A DNA stretch of 64,000 nucleotides from Haemaphysalis longicornis (Eukaryota; Arthropoda; Arachnida; Ixodida; Ixodidae), in contig CM023454.1 in assembly GCA_013339765.2 (NCBI GenBank), positions 147,559,603 through 147,623,602 on the forward strand, written 5' to 3'. Under the pieces are notes generated by a model. The model had not been told where the DNA came from, ran no database searches, and saw only the letters and a list, made by a program, of their open reading frames with translations. The translations under genes and the position numbers were made by a program. How positions within the stretch are numbered: position 1 is the first letter of the stretch; each line of letters begins with the position of its first letter. This document shows, piece after piece, positions 34,740 to 45,599 of the stretch.

Positions 34740-37700
34740 TATTTCTTGGATTTGGTCGTCGTTGTTGATCACCGAAACTAGTACGAAGTACCATGCCGGC
34801 CGTGCAAAGCGGCCGTGCCGGCACTCATGTTTAGGTCGGCTGTGCTTTTCATTGTTTACGATGAAAAGCACGCGCTTTTTGTACGCGCCGTAAGCGCAGG
34901 CTGATAACTCTCCTCTTTGGTACATCGGCTGTCGTTCGGTGTTGTATTATCTACGTACGGCGCACCTGCGGGCAAGGCAAAACCACTCCGAGTGGAGGAT
35001 TCGGAGGATTGTGTTGCACGTTTAAATTCGCCGGCTTCTGTAACCGCACTTCTTTCTTTATTTTTATTTTGGAAGGTGTGTGCGCGCCCCATCTCACGCC
35101 ATCAGGTTTGATCTGCTGTGGCTCAATAGGGAAGAATGGGTCTGTGTCCTCAAACGTGGGCACTGGCTGAAGACTCTGCCGGCAAAGGTCTAAATAGTGT
35201 TGCACGAAGGCTGCTTGCGCTCCCATTTAGATCATAGAATCTGTGGCTTTTGTGGGGAGAAGAATAGGCCGAAGGAATACCTTTGAAGGCCCTCATTTGA
35301 CAAGAGTTCTCTTGGGTCTAGATTACTGGTGCCCAGTGCACTTGATCTTCCACTCTGGTGCACTCTAGTACGCGCCGCTGAACACCAGCGTTTTTGTCCG
35401 TATAGTTTTGGCGCAGCAGCCTGAAATGTTTTGAAACCTCACCATACTTTCTGTGCATAAAAAGACCAGCAGGTGCCTTATTTTGGGGAGTGAAATCAGC
35501 ACAGCTGGGACAAAAGAGGCCTATTGGATGTGACAAAAAGATGTTTGGAGTAAACGCGTGTTAAATGCCTCTTTTCGTCGTGCCTACAACTCTGTATATT
35601 TGGTCATGTTGTACCAACTTTTCCGAGCTTCCAAAGTTACAAGGTACACTGCAGTGCTACATCACAAAGTGTCAAAAAATTTGCCTTCTGGCAGAAGCAC
35701 AACTTTGCCACCCTTGTTAGTGATGGCCTGGAAAGAATCACGCCGAAGCAGGAAGCACACGACCAATCCAGGAGATACACTGTACTTCATTTCACCAACT
35801 TCACACACCGTTGTAAAAATTGTGCTGGTAACTAATAAACAGCGAGAGCACAGCGCTGTACCACACGCTGGTAAGGGCAGCAAATGTAGCGCCAACAATA
35901 GTCTCCCACATAAACTGTGCCCACAGCTCCTGTCAACACCAAATTGATAAAAGCGTTGTTGCACATAATTTGTATACAAACGTCATGTAAGTAGTGCGCA
36001 TGTTGCTTCTGGTCATAGCAGCAGCTGTCCAACAGCCTACCACTGCAAGTGATGAAGAACCGGCCAACCATGTGACGTTTGTTGCCCAAAAAGAAAGAAG
36101 CGTACAGGCCTTCGTTTTCTGACAAGCAGACTGGATGCTCATCACGCTGAAGTTCCCCCGCAGTCAGAGCTGTGTGTGCGCATCCGTTTACGCGTATACG
36201 TGCTGCCACGTGCACCTGCAGCTGGCAGCACGTGGCAGCAAGGTTCCATTCTGCCAAGGTGCCGGTTTAGCGCCGTAGTGAGAGGATTTGGCTGCTGCTC
36301 TGGCGAAATGAGTTCAAGTACACCAGTCCATACAGCGGTGGCCCCGCCGACGCCACGTATATGTACGGTCAGTTTTCGCGTTTGATGTTACACCTTCGTC
36401 TTTAAAACTGGCGAAACTTGCACTAAGTGTCGCAAGGCGAGCTGGAGGATTTCTTTTTAGATCCTCCTGAAGCACTGAATGACACACCACCACGTATTGC
36501 GAAATTTGTTTATTTACGTGTTCCGTCGTCGCTTCTCACTGTGGCAGTAGTAGTCATCGTCATATCCATCTTCCGCATGCATGACTGGCTGACCCGGATT
36601 GCTTTGTCCGCAGGCTTTCCCATTCCTCCTAAAGTGAAATGCGTCGGCACGCGGTAGAACCGGCTTCGCGAGCTGGGCGTCTGCGAGGTGTCTTGTGCTC
36701 ATCCTTGTGGCGCAGACGTACGTGACTGTTTCCCTGGTATTTTTCCGAGCACCACGGGCAAGCCAGGTTGATGCCGCACGCTCATCGCAAAACGCGTGCA
36801 CACGTGCGCGGTAAACGGCGGGAGTAACTATGACATGATGTTTTCTGATGACGCCGCACACATTACGGCCAGCAACGTATGGCGGCTGGTCGTAATTATT
36901 ATTCATTTTATAATGGGCACAATAGCAGTATTGTCGTAAAAAAGAACTGCAGCTAAATTATAAATCCTAATTGTTGTATGCTAGTGACATGTTGCAAGAA
37001 AATCGGAAATGTAATAGTTATATCCCTTCGCTCACCAGCTGTACAAGTTGTACCTGCCCCATGAACCTTCAAATGCTGATTAGTCTCATGGCCAACACAT
37101 GAGCCATACATGCCCAACTGTTCCCAAAAGGACTAAGCAAACACACAACCTCCAAGAAAACACATCCGGCATTGGGAAGAAACATTTAAAATTGGCTCAC
37201 TTTATTTGACCAACAACCAGTACATTTTGCTTTATAGACCACAAAAGACCATCGCCAGCACTGCATTATGGCTGAAGAACTTTTCTGCAGTTGGCTTTGG
37301 CAACAAGCAGAATGCACCATTATGAACTGGAAACACATATGACAAGCCACAGCTTTTACCAGCCCATTGGTTGCACTGGGTGTCAAGAGATAAAAAGGAA
37401 GAACCAGCAAAAATGCTTTAATGTATGCACAATGATCAAACATTAATTCAGAGTGTAGAAAAACATCCCTTCCAGCATGTTCGGCTGATCAACCCATTTG
37501 TGACAGCCTTATCGAAGTGAAGGCAAGAACGAGTCCGTGGCAGGATTTCGATGTGGGCTTTAAGAACTGTAGGCTGTCTGCAGTCACAATTACTATTGTG
37601 CGCCAAACACCCTAGTACACTGAGTGCAGTGAACTTCAGCAATGAAAGTAGTCATAAGAAATTTTTATCGTATGGTGACCGTTGCGAATCCTAGTAAACC

Positions 37701-40700
37701 GTTACAAGCACCTGGCATGCTGGCAAGAGAGAGGTAGAGATAGTAAAAGATTTTTGAAAGGAGAAGAGGCCAGCCTGAGAAACTGAACTTGGGCCTGCTA
37801 CTTAAATCCCACTGGGGCAAGGAAGGTACTGAATACTGAGGGTATGAGAAATGACAGTGAAATCAACCAATGAACTTTGTACACTTAAAGCATGTATAGG
37901 GCGCAGAAACAGACTAATCACTGCATAATTCGCATAACTTATTTACCGACCATAAAAAAAAGTTCCGCAGTTTGTGAAATTTCACCACATAGACCCAAGA
38001 GTCCTGACAGGACAAGCAGCGATTTGACAGCTCGATCTTGCTTCTTCGTGTCAGCCCACGTGCCAAAAATCTTTCGTTCAGACAGAGGGTAAGCATTCAA
38101 GCGTAGTAAGGCTGCTTCAAGGTCTTTTCACCCACTAGTATACCTTGGTCAAAAACTATGCAAATGATCAATTGTCTCTGTACAGCCTTACACAGAAGGC
38201 AGTCTGGGCTGTCCTCGCGTCCGATTGTGTGCAGATACTTTCAGGTCAATGCTACTTTAAGCCGCAGCCTGTGTAACAAGGTTTCATTGACTTCTGTGAA
38301 GTTGAGGGGCATGAGCGAGCCAGAACCTTTGCTCGGGATCAGTCCTGGGGAGCTGTTCCTGTCAATTCTGTGGGTCAGACCAATGCAAGGCAGCAGCTTG
38401 TGCACGGGCTCTGTAGAGTATTGCGTTGCTATCTTGTCTTATGATGTGTGTAGCCAAAACAGTGTATATCCTTTAGCCGGCACAAGGCAGCATTTCCTTC
38501 ACAGAAAATTAGTTCTATAATTGTAATTACACTAGCTAGTTTCTAATAATTTTTTCAAACAAAGAGCACGACTACAAAGTGTAACAAAGGGAAGAGACAG
38601 CAACGACTTCCAGCTAGTGCCTTGTTTGAAACGTATGACCCATATAAATACCATGCGCTTTATAACATCAACATAGCAAAAACAGCACGACGCCATGCTG
38701 CAACTTTTCTGCTACGACCCCCATGAGCACTGCCAGCTTTCATGTCCGCAACCTCGTTAAACTCGGTTTCCCCTTGAGAACATGATTTTAGTGCTAAAGA
38801 TGACAGACACACTTTACTGGTGCTTGCATCTATCAATCAAACACCAGCAAACGTCAGTTAATTTGAAATGATACGGGGTAAACTTGGAAGCTGGCACAAC
38901 TCGGTGGGATGGGAGTGGCAACGAAAAATCTGTGCTCAATACAGCCCTGTTGTGGCATTTTTCAGCACGGCGACAGTTGTCACACCGCCCTTGTTAACCT
39001 ATATTCGAATCTCCTGATACTATGGAGAGACTTGTTGCATTGGTGGCACACTGGAATTACCACTGTGTTGAACCATGGAGCCTGCCAGTTGCCATTCGAG
39101 TATGCGAGTCTGCCGATGGAAATTTTTTCTGGCGACTGTTGCACTGCCCTGCAGTGCTTCATGAATTATTTCCTGCTGGCACAGCCATTCCATTCCACGC
39201 AGACAAACAAAATGCGCACAGGCCGCATGCAACAGGCATGTGTTTGTGTTGTTGTGTGGGAAGCAGGTTGCAACGGGTACCAGTCGGCTGCGCAGTAGCA
39301 CCCAATGTATGCTTAGATGCAGATATACCTAGCGGGTCCACCTTGGTTCATTCCACGGAGGCAAAAGCAACGCTTTCTCATGTTTCTCTGATGGTGCTTT
39401 TCAATGGCCTCAACTATGCATTGCATTAAACAACGAGACAGAGAAATATTTTATGGATTTGCGAGCAGAAGGATGTTAGGGCTTCCACCCCGTGAGAGCC
39501 GTTCTTAGTCCAAATGCACTGAAACCCACAAGCGCCGTCATAGTCGCCCACCCCGGACTTTCACTACCGCCTTCACCATCGCTACAGTTACATCTGGATT
39601 TTTTTAATTATTAGTAACGATTAATTATTAACAGTGACTCTACACGGCTAGTCAGTGAGTGGAAGTGGTTTGGTTTGTTGGGTAAAAATCAGAACAGACT
39701 GCTTTCACCATATGTTGTGAAGTGGGCGTGACAGTGACCCTGGCTCGTCAGTAGCAGAAGTGGTTTTGCCGGTTGGGTAAAAATCAAGCATGACTGCGTT
39801 GAGGGGCAGACGAAGAGTGTGGAGCACGTCAGACATACTTTTAGCCTGTGCGATCAGTGTACGTGCTTTGTGCCATTGAGAAATTTAGCAGGTATATCCC
39901 GTGTATTGTTTTTTACAAGTTTGTCCGACATAACTTTATACACAGCGTTAAATCATTCATTCCTTTTAAAAGCAACACAAAGCCAGCAGGTGAGAAAGAA
40001 AAAGGTATGCTAGTAATACTAAAGGAAATTCAGGCTATTAGCAATGGTTCAGAACGACATGCAAACAATCTTTGCTAGCATGCACAGTAGCTGACGAAAT
40101 ACTGCAGGGTAACAGTATCACATGCACACGTGATTGCAAAGAGGGTTATGGCATGTACAGGTAAGTGTGTAAGGTTGATTTAGTGCTAATATGCTGCGTG
40201 CACACGTAAATAAAAATACCCTGCAAAAAAGATGAACAAGGCAACTGAGGTTAGATCAAATAGAAACAACAACTACGCAGAGTCACCTAGATGGTATGCT
40301 TAGAATGTAGATATAACAGTTCAACACAGCACGTAGCATCTGTTATTGCTGAAGCCACTGACGCATCACCTAGCCTGTCATAAATGGGCACGATCACGTA
40401 CGTTTGGCGACATCGTAAATTTTGGAGCACACGAACACAACACACACGGAAAATGCCACAGTAACTCACGACAGATATCCGGCGCATTTTTTGGCCACGC
40501 TTGTAACGACAGGGATCACGGCAAGTTGAAGCGAACGAACGAAAACTCGCTGTCACTGCGACGCACCATTGCTAACTGATGGGGCTCTAGATTATTCACG
40601 TATACACTCCTGCAGCGACACGAATCTGGACACTTGCAAGTCGAGTACGGAGCAGTATCAAAGTATTTGCCTCGCGTTGTGATACCGACACAACACCGTG

Positions 40701-41570
40701 TATAACGATGACTGTGATGATAGCATCGATGACTGCGGCGCCAGCAGCTTCACACAAACAACCTCTGGAAAACTATGACGCACAACACCCACACACATCG
40801 GTCACGTTTTGAAGGCAACACGGTGCTTCGTACTTTACTGCACATTTTGGGGCAACATTTGGTTCTGATACGTACGTATTTGATATGAAAACATTGCGCT
40901 CTGCGCAAGCGCTGACCAGCACTTCGCGTTGCTGCCACGAATAGTCATCGGACTTTGAAGACTGTGAATTACTGCAGAAGATACAAGCGCGGTGACACAG
41001 GCTTGGAGCTGAACACCTCATATGAAACGAAAACACAGCGCAGCACCGCACCACTCGTGAGCGACTCCACACAACGCCGACGCTCGTAACATTCTCGCTT
41101 GCCTCGGCACCGCGCGAAGCCGGAATATTTGAAATAGGCCAACGGAACCATGGAACGGAACAAACTCGGAACAGACAAGCCCGTACTAGAGTGAACTCTA
41201 CCCGTACGTATGCCAATACGGGGCCGAAATTCGCTCTTCGATGGAATTCGGCCTCTTCTCCATGCCGCTCGTCCGTTGGTCATCCGTAAAACCCGTGGTA
41301 AATCTATAAAAAGTGCTTTGTTTACACAACTTTCTTCTACGCGAGTGTCAAAAACAATAACAAACTCGAGTTTACGCAGAGAAAAATATAATGCAAACAT
41401 CTACAAAGCATGTCTATGACGTCACGGTGACTAGGTGACGTCATATTAAAAGACAATAAACTCAGGCTAAAAATAAATCTTGATATTGTAATATTAGTGT
41501 GTCACTGCCAAAAATATATGCAATACTATTGAAGTAATTGCAGTGTAATGCAGTTACGCAATTTTTTTGT
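34740..41570. other. Unassigned DNA, ~6.8 kb
   Basis: No conserved gene or retroelement domain recognised on either strand. Minus-strand frames at 35318-35536, 35662-35979 and 35832-36257 form a loosely consecutive set rich in Cys (for example FCPSCADF), which could be a decayed coding region of unknown type. Stretches at 37100-39450 read like untranslated or intergenic DNA. Paired ATTA and AATAAA-like motifs occur but cannot be assigned. Confidence 0.35.
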
Positions 41571-41574
41571 TGAC

Positions 41575-41735
41575 GTACGTCACTTCCGTGGGGCGCAGCA
41601 GCCAGTTCGGGGGGAATCGGCTCGGAAGCCCCGGGTTGCAGCAGACGCAGCCTTTTGCTTTTCGCCTCCATCAGAAAAGCGACCGCCGCGGCCGGGAATC
41701 GAACCCGCAACCTCGTGCTCAGCAGGGATTTATAC
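41575..41735 (-). repeat. tRNA-derived SINE
   Basis: On the minus strand: CTGCTGAGCACGAGGTTGCG, then the B-box GGTTCGATTCC (41695-41705), then CCGGCCGCGGCGGTCGC, GATGGAGGCGAAAAGC and a body ending near GACGTACGTC. The order tRNA head, GC-rich block, GATGGAGGCGAAA matches a SINE family I know from tick genomes. The A-box side is lost in poly-C sequence. Confidence 0.7.
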
Positions 41736-41800
41736 ACCCCCCCTAACCCCCCCCCCCCCAGAAAGACTTCGACAACCCCCCCCCCCCCCCCTAAAAAAAA
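41736..41800. repeat. Interrupted poly-C tracts
   Basis: Two C runs (about 13 and 16 bases) separated by AGAAAGACTTCGACAA, then an A run. It joins the SINE head to the LINE RT fragment. Long C homopolymers are error-prone, so lengths here are uncertain. Confidence 0.8.
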
Positions 41801-43172
41801 ATGATTCCACAACCACATGCACAAGAGCCCTGTCTAGGGATTTATATCGACTTCGCAAAGGCATTCGATATCGTTTGTCATAAACTACTACTTTCTAAAT
41901 TAAACTCAATCAATCTAGACGTAAATATTCTCAAATGGTTGGAGTGTTTTTTAACTAGCCGCACACAATACGTAGTTGCTAATGACTTTATTTCCACGCA
42001 CTGCTCTTTTACGTCTGGTGTGCCGCAAGGTTCTGTCTTAGGTCCCCTATTCTTAGTTTATATTAATGAATTGCCGAACACACTATCATCAACTATTAGA
42101 CTTTTCGCGGACGACTGCGAAATTTGCAGAGAAATTTTGAATTCCGCCGACTAAAGTGCACTACAATCTGACCTAAATAAGATTTATACGTGGTGCGATA
42201 CATGGTTACTGAAACTGAACACAAATAAATGCAAAGCAGTGCGAGTAACCCGTCAAAAAAGTAATAGTACAGCGTGCACTTACATACTCAACCAAGACCC
42301 CCTAACCGAAGTGTCATGTTACAGATATCTTGGCGTGTACATCTCGGATAACCTTTCTTGGCAAACACACATCGAACATATCACAAGTGACGCTAACCGC
42401 ATGCTCGGTTTTTTACGGCGAAATTTTGCTCTTGCTTCCACAGATATAAAACTCGTTTTTTATAAACCTTTTGTTCGGCCAAAGCTCGAGTATGCGTCGT
42501 CGATCTGGTACCCGCATATCAACTCATTACTTCATGATATCGAAGCTATCCAGAATCGTTCCGCACGCTTCATATTATTTAAATCTTCGTACGGCTAGCG
42601 TCCCTTCCATTAAATCTACTCGTAACCTAGTTGATCTGTCTGTTCACAGGATAATATCACGACTTTGTCTTTTTCCTAAAATTTATCACGCCAATTTAAC
42701 GCTCAATTATTTTTCCTCCCACTTATCATTCGACAAGAAACGACCATCAGTTCAAGGTTGGCGTACCCAGCAGCCGGACAAGCTATTATTTCAACTCATT
42801 CATTCCTAAAACCAGTTCTGACTGGAACCACCTCCCCACCTGCATTGCTTCAATAATCAATCCAGTCAATTTCAAGGGGGCTATTAGTGGCCATATTACC
42901 TGAATTTTCTTTCTTCCTCATACTGTTTTTCCGTGAATTCCGCGGTTTTGTGTAAATCGTGCGGTGTTGTTTCCGAGTATGGCAAAGGTTTTATCAACCT
43001 TCTGATTTTTCCTTTCCTGTTATTGTTTATATTCTAGTTGATGTGTATGTTTCAAATATGTAAATATGTTTCTTATGTGTAACCAAACTCCTGCTGTATT
43101 GCTTGTAGAGTGTTTGACCCCCCACTCCTCTCTGTAATGCCCATGTGCCTTGAGAGTAAATAAATAAATAAA
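41801..43172 (+). mobile_element. Jockey/CR1-type LINE, 3' fragment
   Basis: A 5'-truncated non-LTR element: the C-terminal two thirds of an RT, a ~550-bp 3' UTR, and a 3' end CTCTCTGTAATGCC...GAGAGTAAATAAATAAATAA. The same 3' end is seen at 50700-50795 (CTCTCTGTAACGCC...GAGAGTATGTAAATAAAT), which defines the family's tail. No APE domain remains; 5' truncation is normal for LINE insertions. Confidence 0.82.
41810..42620 (+). pseudogene. Reverse transcriptase fragment of the LINE
   Basis: RT motifs in order: YIDFAKAFDIVCHKLL, SGVPQGSVLGPLF, catalytic FADD at 42104-42115 (LFADDC), then SCYRYLGVYISDNLSW and RPKLEYASSIWYP. A TAA at 42152-42154 and another stop at 42596-42598 break it; the reading frame after the first stop is unchanged. 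Phe in place of Tyr in the YADD box is usual in Jockey/CR1-type elements. Confidence 0.85.
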
Positions 43173-43174
43173 TG

Positions 43175-44185
43175 AACAGACCTCGACATTGTGAGAATCT
43201 TTCCTCCGCATGGCAGCGTAGCTACCGTAGCTACCCCCACACAGGAGCAGCAAACGCGGGGCTGCCAATGCTTCGCACTGACACCCCCTGTGTATTTGTG
43301 CTAAAATATTTGAAATTGGGTTTACGAACTTCGTGCACCCCACCAAACCACATAACCAATCTACGATACCAGTGACACTGATACGGGCGCCAAATAAATT
43401 GCCACGCTTGAGACAAAGGCGGCACCCGACGAGTGCACTCAAAACTAAAGCAATTGTGTTTCACGCCGCCATCACTAGATGGCACAACCTAACTGCGTTC
43501 GTTGCGGTCGGAATGCTTCCGCGCTACCAGCGGAAAATAGCCCCAGAAAGTGACCCAGATGTGCTTTCTATTTATACTTTTACCTGGCGCTGCGGAAATA
43601 AATAATGCGACGGTTTCTTCGGTGTTGCAGCACGTAAAGTAAACGATACCGCAGGTCTCTTTGGCACTTAGTGGTTTTGAGAGCTACACCTACCTAACGA
43701 TAACGAAGGTGTTAGCTTCGCACTTTTCTGGAAACGTTGTTTCGTCTCTTATGGCTGCTAAATGCGGGTACAGCCAATGCAAATGATCGACGTACCGATA
43801 TGAAGAGGCAGGAGGACGAAGGGTTGTATTGTGCGAGAAACGAACGTGATATTTCACAGCCCCGCTCGTTTCCTTTGACTAAGTAACGTTCCTAGCTTGG
43901 GCAGCAGGCAAACCTGGCTGATCGGCTACACTTTTCTGCGATCATATCCAGTACTATGGGCTAGTGATCATGCGGCTGACATTACTCAAAGGGCAGGCTA
44001 GTCGTTTCAGGCCAACGTTACTTCCGAACAGATTACATGCGCCACGCTTGCGGTTTAAGTCCCCCGCTCTGAAGTACGCCCGTTTCCAAGGGAACCCCGT
44101 GCAACAGCCAGTACCGCCAATTGAACTGAATCATTTGGCCTTGCTTACGGCCGAAATGACGAGAACACGAAGGTCGATGACAAAT
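43175..44185. other. Unassigned DNA downstream of the H1 gene
   Basis: Nothing recognised. It lies between the LINE tail and the histone H1 poly(A) signal, so its right end may be 3' flanking sequence of H1. Confidence 0.35.
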
Positions 44186-44190
44186 ATGGG

Positions 44191-44196
44191 TTTATT
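44191..44196 (-). terminator. Poly(A) signal of histone H1 gene
   Basis: AATAAA on the minus strand, about 195 bases after the H1 stop codon, in TATAATAAACCC. The replication-dependent histone stem-loop (GGCYCTTTTCAGRGCC type) was looked for between the stop and this site and is not there. Confidence 0.65.
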
Positions 44197-44389
44197 ATAA
44201 AAGTGATCTTGCGGACGGGCGACGATGACTGAACCGGTATGTACAAGCGTGGAGATGAGCTTAACTTAACAGGGATGAATATGTACAGGCGAGATGCTTG
44301 GTGGGCGTGAGGGGTGACGTGGGGATAGCGCCTTACGCGTCGGAGCACTGCGCTCTTGATGAGGGTGAAGCATAGAGGCACGAGGTGGC

Positions 44390-44971
44390 TCACTTCTTGG
44401 CTGCCTTCTTGGGCGAGGCCTTTTTCGCCGCCTTGGGCTTCTTGGGAGACTTGGCCTTCTTGGGCGCCTTTGGCTTCTTCGCAGCCTTGGGCTTGGCAGC
44501 GGCCGCCTTCTTGGGCTTGGCGGCCTTAGGCTTCTTCGCGGCCTTGGGCTTGGCAGTCTTGGGCTTCGCACTCGCTGCCTTCTTCGGCTTGGCGGCCTTC
44601 TTAGGTCCCCGCTTGGCTCCGGGGGCTTTCTTGGCGGCGGGCGCCTTGTCGGCGAGACGGAACGAACCCGACGCACCTGTGCCCTTGGAGTGCTTCAGGA
44701 GGCCCGAAGTGACGGCTCGCTTCAGCGCCAACTTGAGGTGCGTGTTCACCACCTTGGTGTCCTTGCCGACGTCGAAGTGGCCCATGATGTACTTGTGGAT
44801 AGCCTGGCGAGACGAACCACCGCGCTCCTTCAGCGCCTCGATGGACTTCTTCACCATGTCGGTGTACTTGGGATGGCTGGCCGGCTTCTTCGCCTTCTTG
44901 GCACCGCCGGCAGACTTGCGGCCCTTGGCCTTCGGCGTCGCAGGGACTGGCTTCACTTCAGCATCGGACAT
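44390..44971 (-). CDS. Histone H1 (linker histone)
   Basis: 193 codons, ATG at 44969-44971, TGA at 44390-44392, no intron. A short basic N-terminal arm (MSDAEVKPVPATPKAKG) precedes the winged-helix globular H15 domain, roughly residues 37-110 (HPKYTDMVKKSIEALKER, SSRQAIHKYI, HLKLALKRAV, GSFRL). The C-terminal ~80 residues are almost only Lys, Ala and Pro with many KKAAK/KPKAAK repeats. It binds nucleosomal linker DNA and compacts chromatin in the nucleus. Size and layout are normal for an animal H1. No core histone gene is visible nearby, so it looks solitary. The long plus-strand open frame over it is a shadow of the K/A/P-rich tail. Confidence 0.97.
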   Translation of the reverse strand: MSDAEVKPVPATPKAKGRKSAGGAKKAKKPASHPKYTDMVKKSIEALKERGGSSRQAIHKYIMGHFDVGKDTKVVNTHLKLALKRAVTSGLLKHSKGTGASGSFRLADKAPAAKKAPGAKRGPKKAAKPKKAASAKPKTAKPKAAKKPKAAKPKKAAAAKPKAAKKPKAPKKAKSPKKPKAAKKASPKKAAKK

Positions 44972-45095
44972 GGTGACGGCAGACGGCAAACGCACGCACG
45001 CGAAACTGGAACTGGCGCGCTGGAGGCGGCGCGGAGAGCTGACGTACGAGCCGCGGAGCAACAGAACGAGTGAGAAAAACGGGCGAGGGCGCCCG

Positions 45096-45103
45096 CTTTT
45101 ATA
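45096..45103 (-). promoter_or_regulatory. TATA box of histone H1 gene
   Basis: TATAAAAG on the minus strand, 125 bases before the H1 ATG. This predicts transcription start near 45070 and a 5' UTR of about 100 bases. Confidence 0.75.
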
Positions 45104-45185
45104 GCGGGCCTGCGGACCTCCGGGAAGGCTACAACAATATCTCGCGTTGCCGAGCGCCGCAAATGCGGCGGCTCCACTTTGAGAT

Positions 45186-45192
45186 TGTGTTT
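45186..45192 (-). promoter_or_regulatory. H1 box
   Basis: AAACACA on the minus strand, about 85 bases upstream of the TATA box. This heptamer is the known conserved H1-gene promoter element, usually about 100 bases upstream of the start site. Its presence next to a good TATA box supports a working promoter. Confidence 0.65.
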
Positions 45193-45381
45193 GTTGGAAG
45201 AGAAAAACGATCGCTCGCACGTTGCCTATTCGTCTCTGCGTTTAAAAAACCTTTGCAATTCACAGCAGAGGCATCTGTCCAGATCTGAGCAAATTTTCCA
45301 TGAGCTACAATGCCGGAAACATTTATAAAGCGATTCTTTTCAGCGCCTCGGTTGCAGCGAGATTGTGCGGATTCCTCGTTT

Positions 45382-45555
45382 TCAGCTGCAGAGTTCGCGC
45401 CTTGTCACACCGGGCACTTTTACAGGTACGAAAAAATAAATTTCAATGTTCCGTGGAGACACTTCAAGCACTGGCGGAACTTTTAACGGCGCGAATCGAG
45501 TGCGAGGAACTTGAGAAAATAGTCGGGGAAACACAGTTTTCGTCCAGCCCGCCAT
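45382..45555 (-). other. Candidate short ORF or first exon (57 codons)
   Basis: ATG at 45553-45555 in CAACATGGCGGGC, a context seen at many housekeeping gene starts. The peptide begins MAGWTKTVFPRLFSQVPRTR, basic with no acidic residue in its first 30 positions, like a mitochondrial targeting sequence. It ends at TGA 45382-45384 unless spliced earlier; a weak donor-like GTAAAA is near 45424. No family recognised. May be chance. Confidence 0.2.
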
Positions 45556-45599
45556 GTTGAGTGCTGCGCTGGCGGCTGGTAACGGTCAGTTTTCTCGTA

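Noticed and set aside
35318..36257. Cys-rich minus-strand frames as a host gene
   Set aside because: Fragments are out of frame with each other, have no recognisable domain order, and no splice sites joining them were found.
44385..45104. 239-codon plus-strand open frame rich in Phe, Leu, Ala and Gly
   Set aside because: It is the antisense of the Lys/Ala/Pro-rich histone H1 gene; open frames opposite such sequence are expected.
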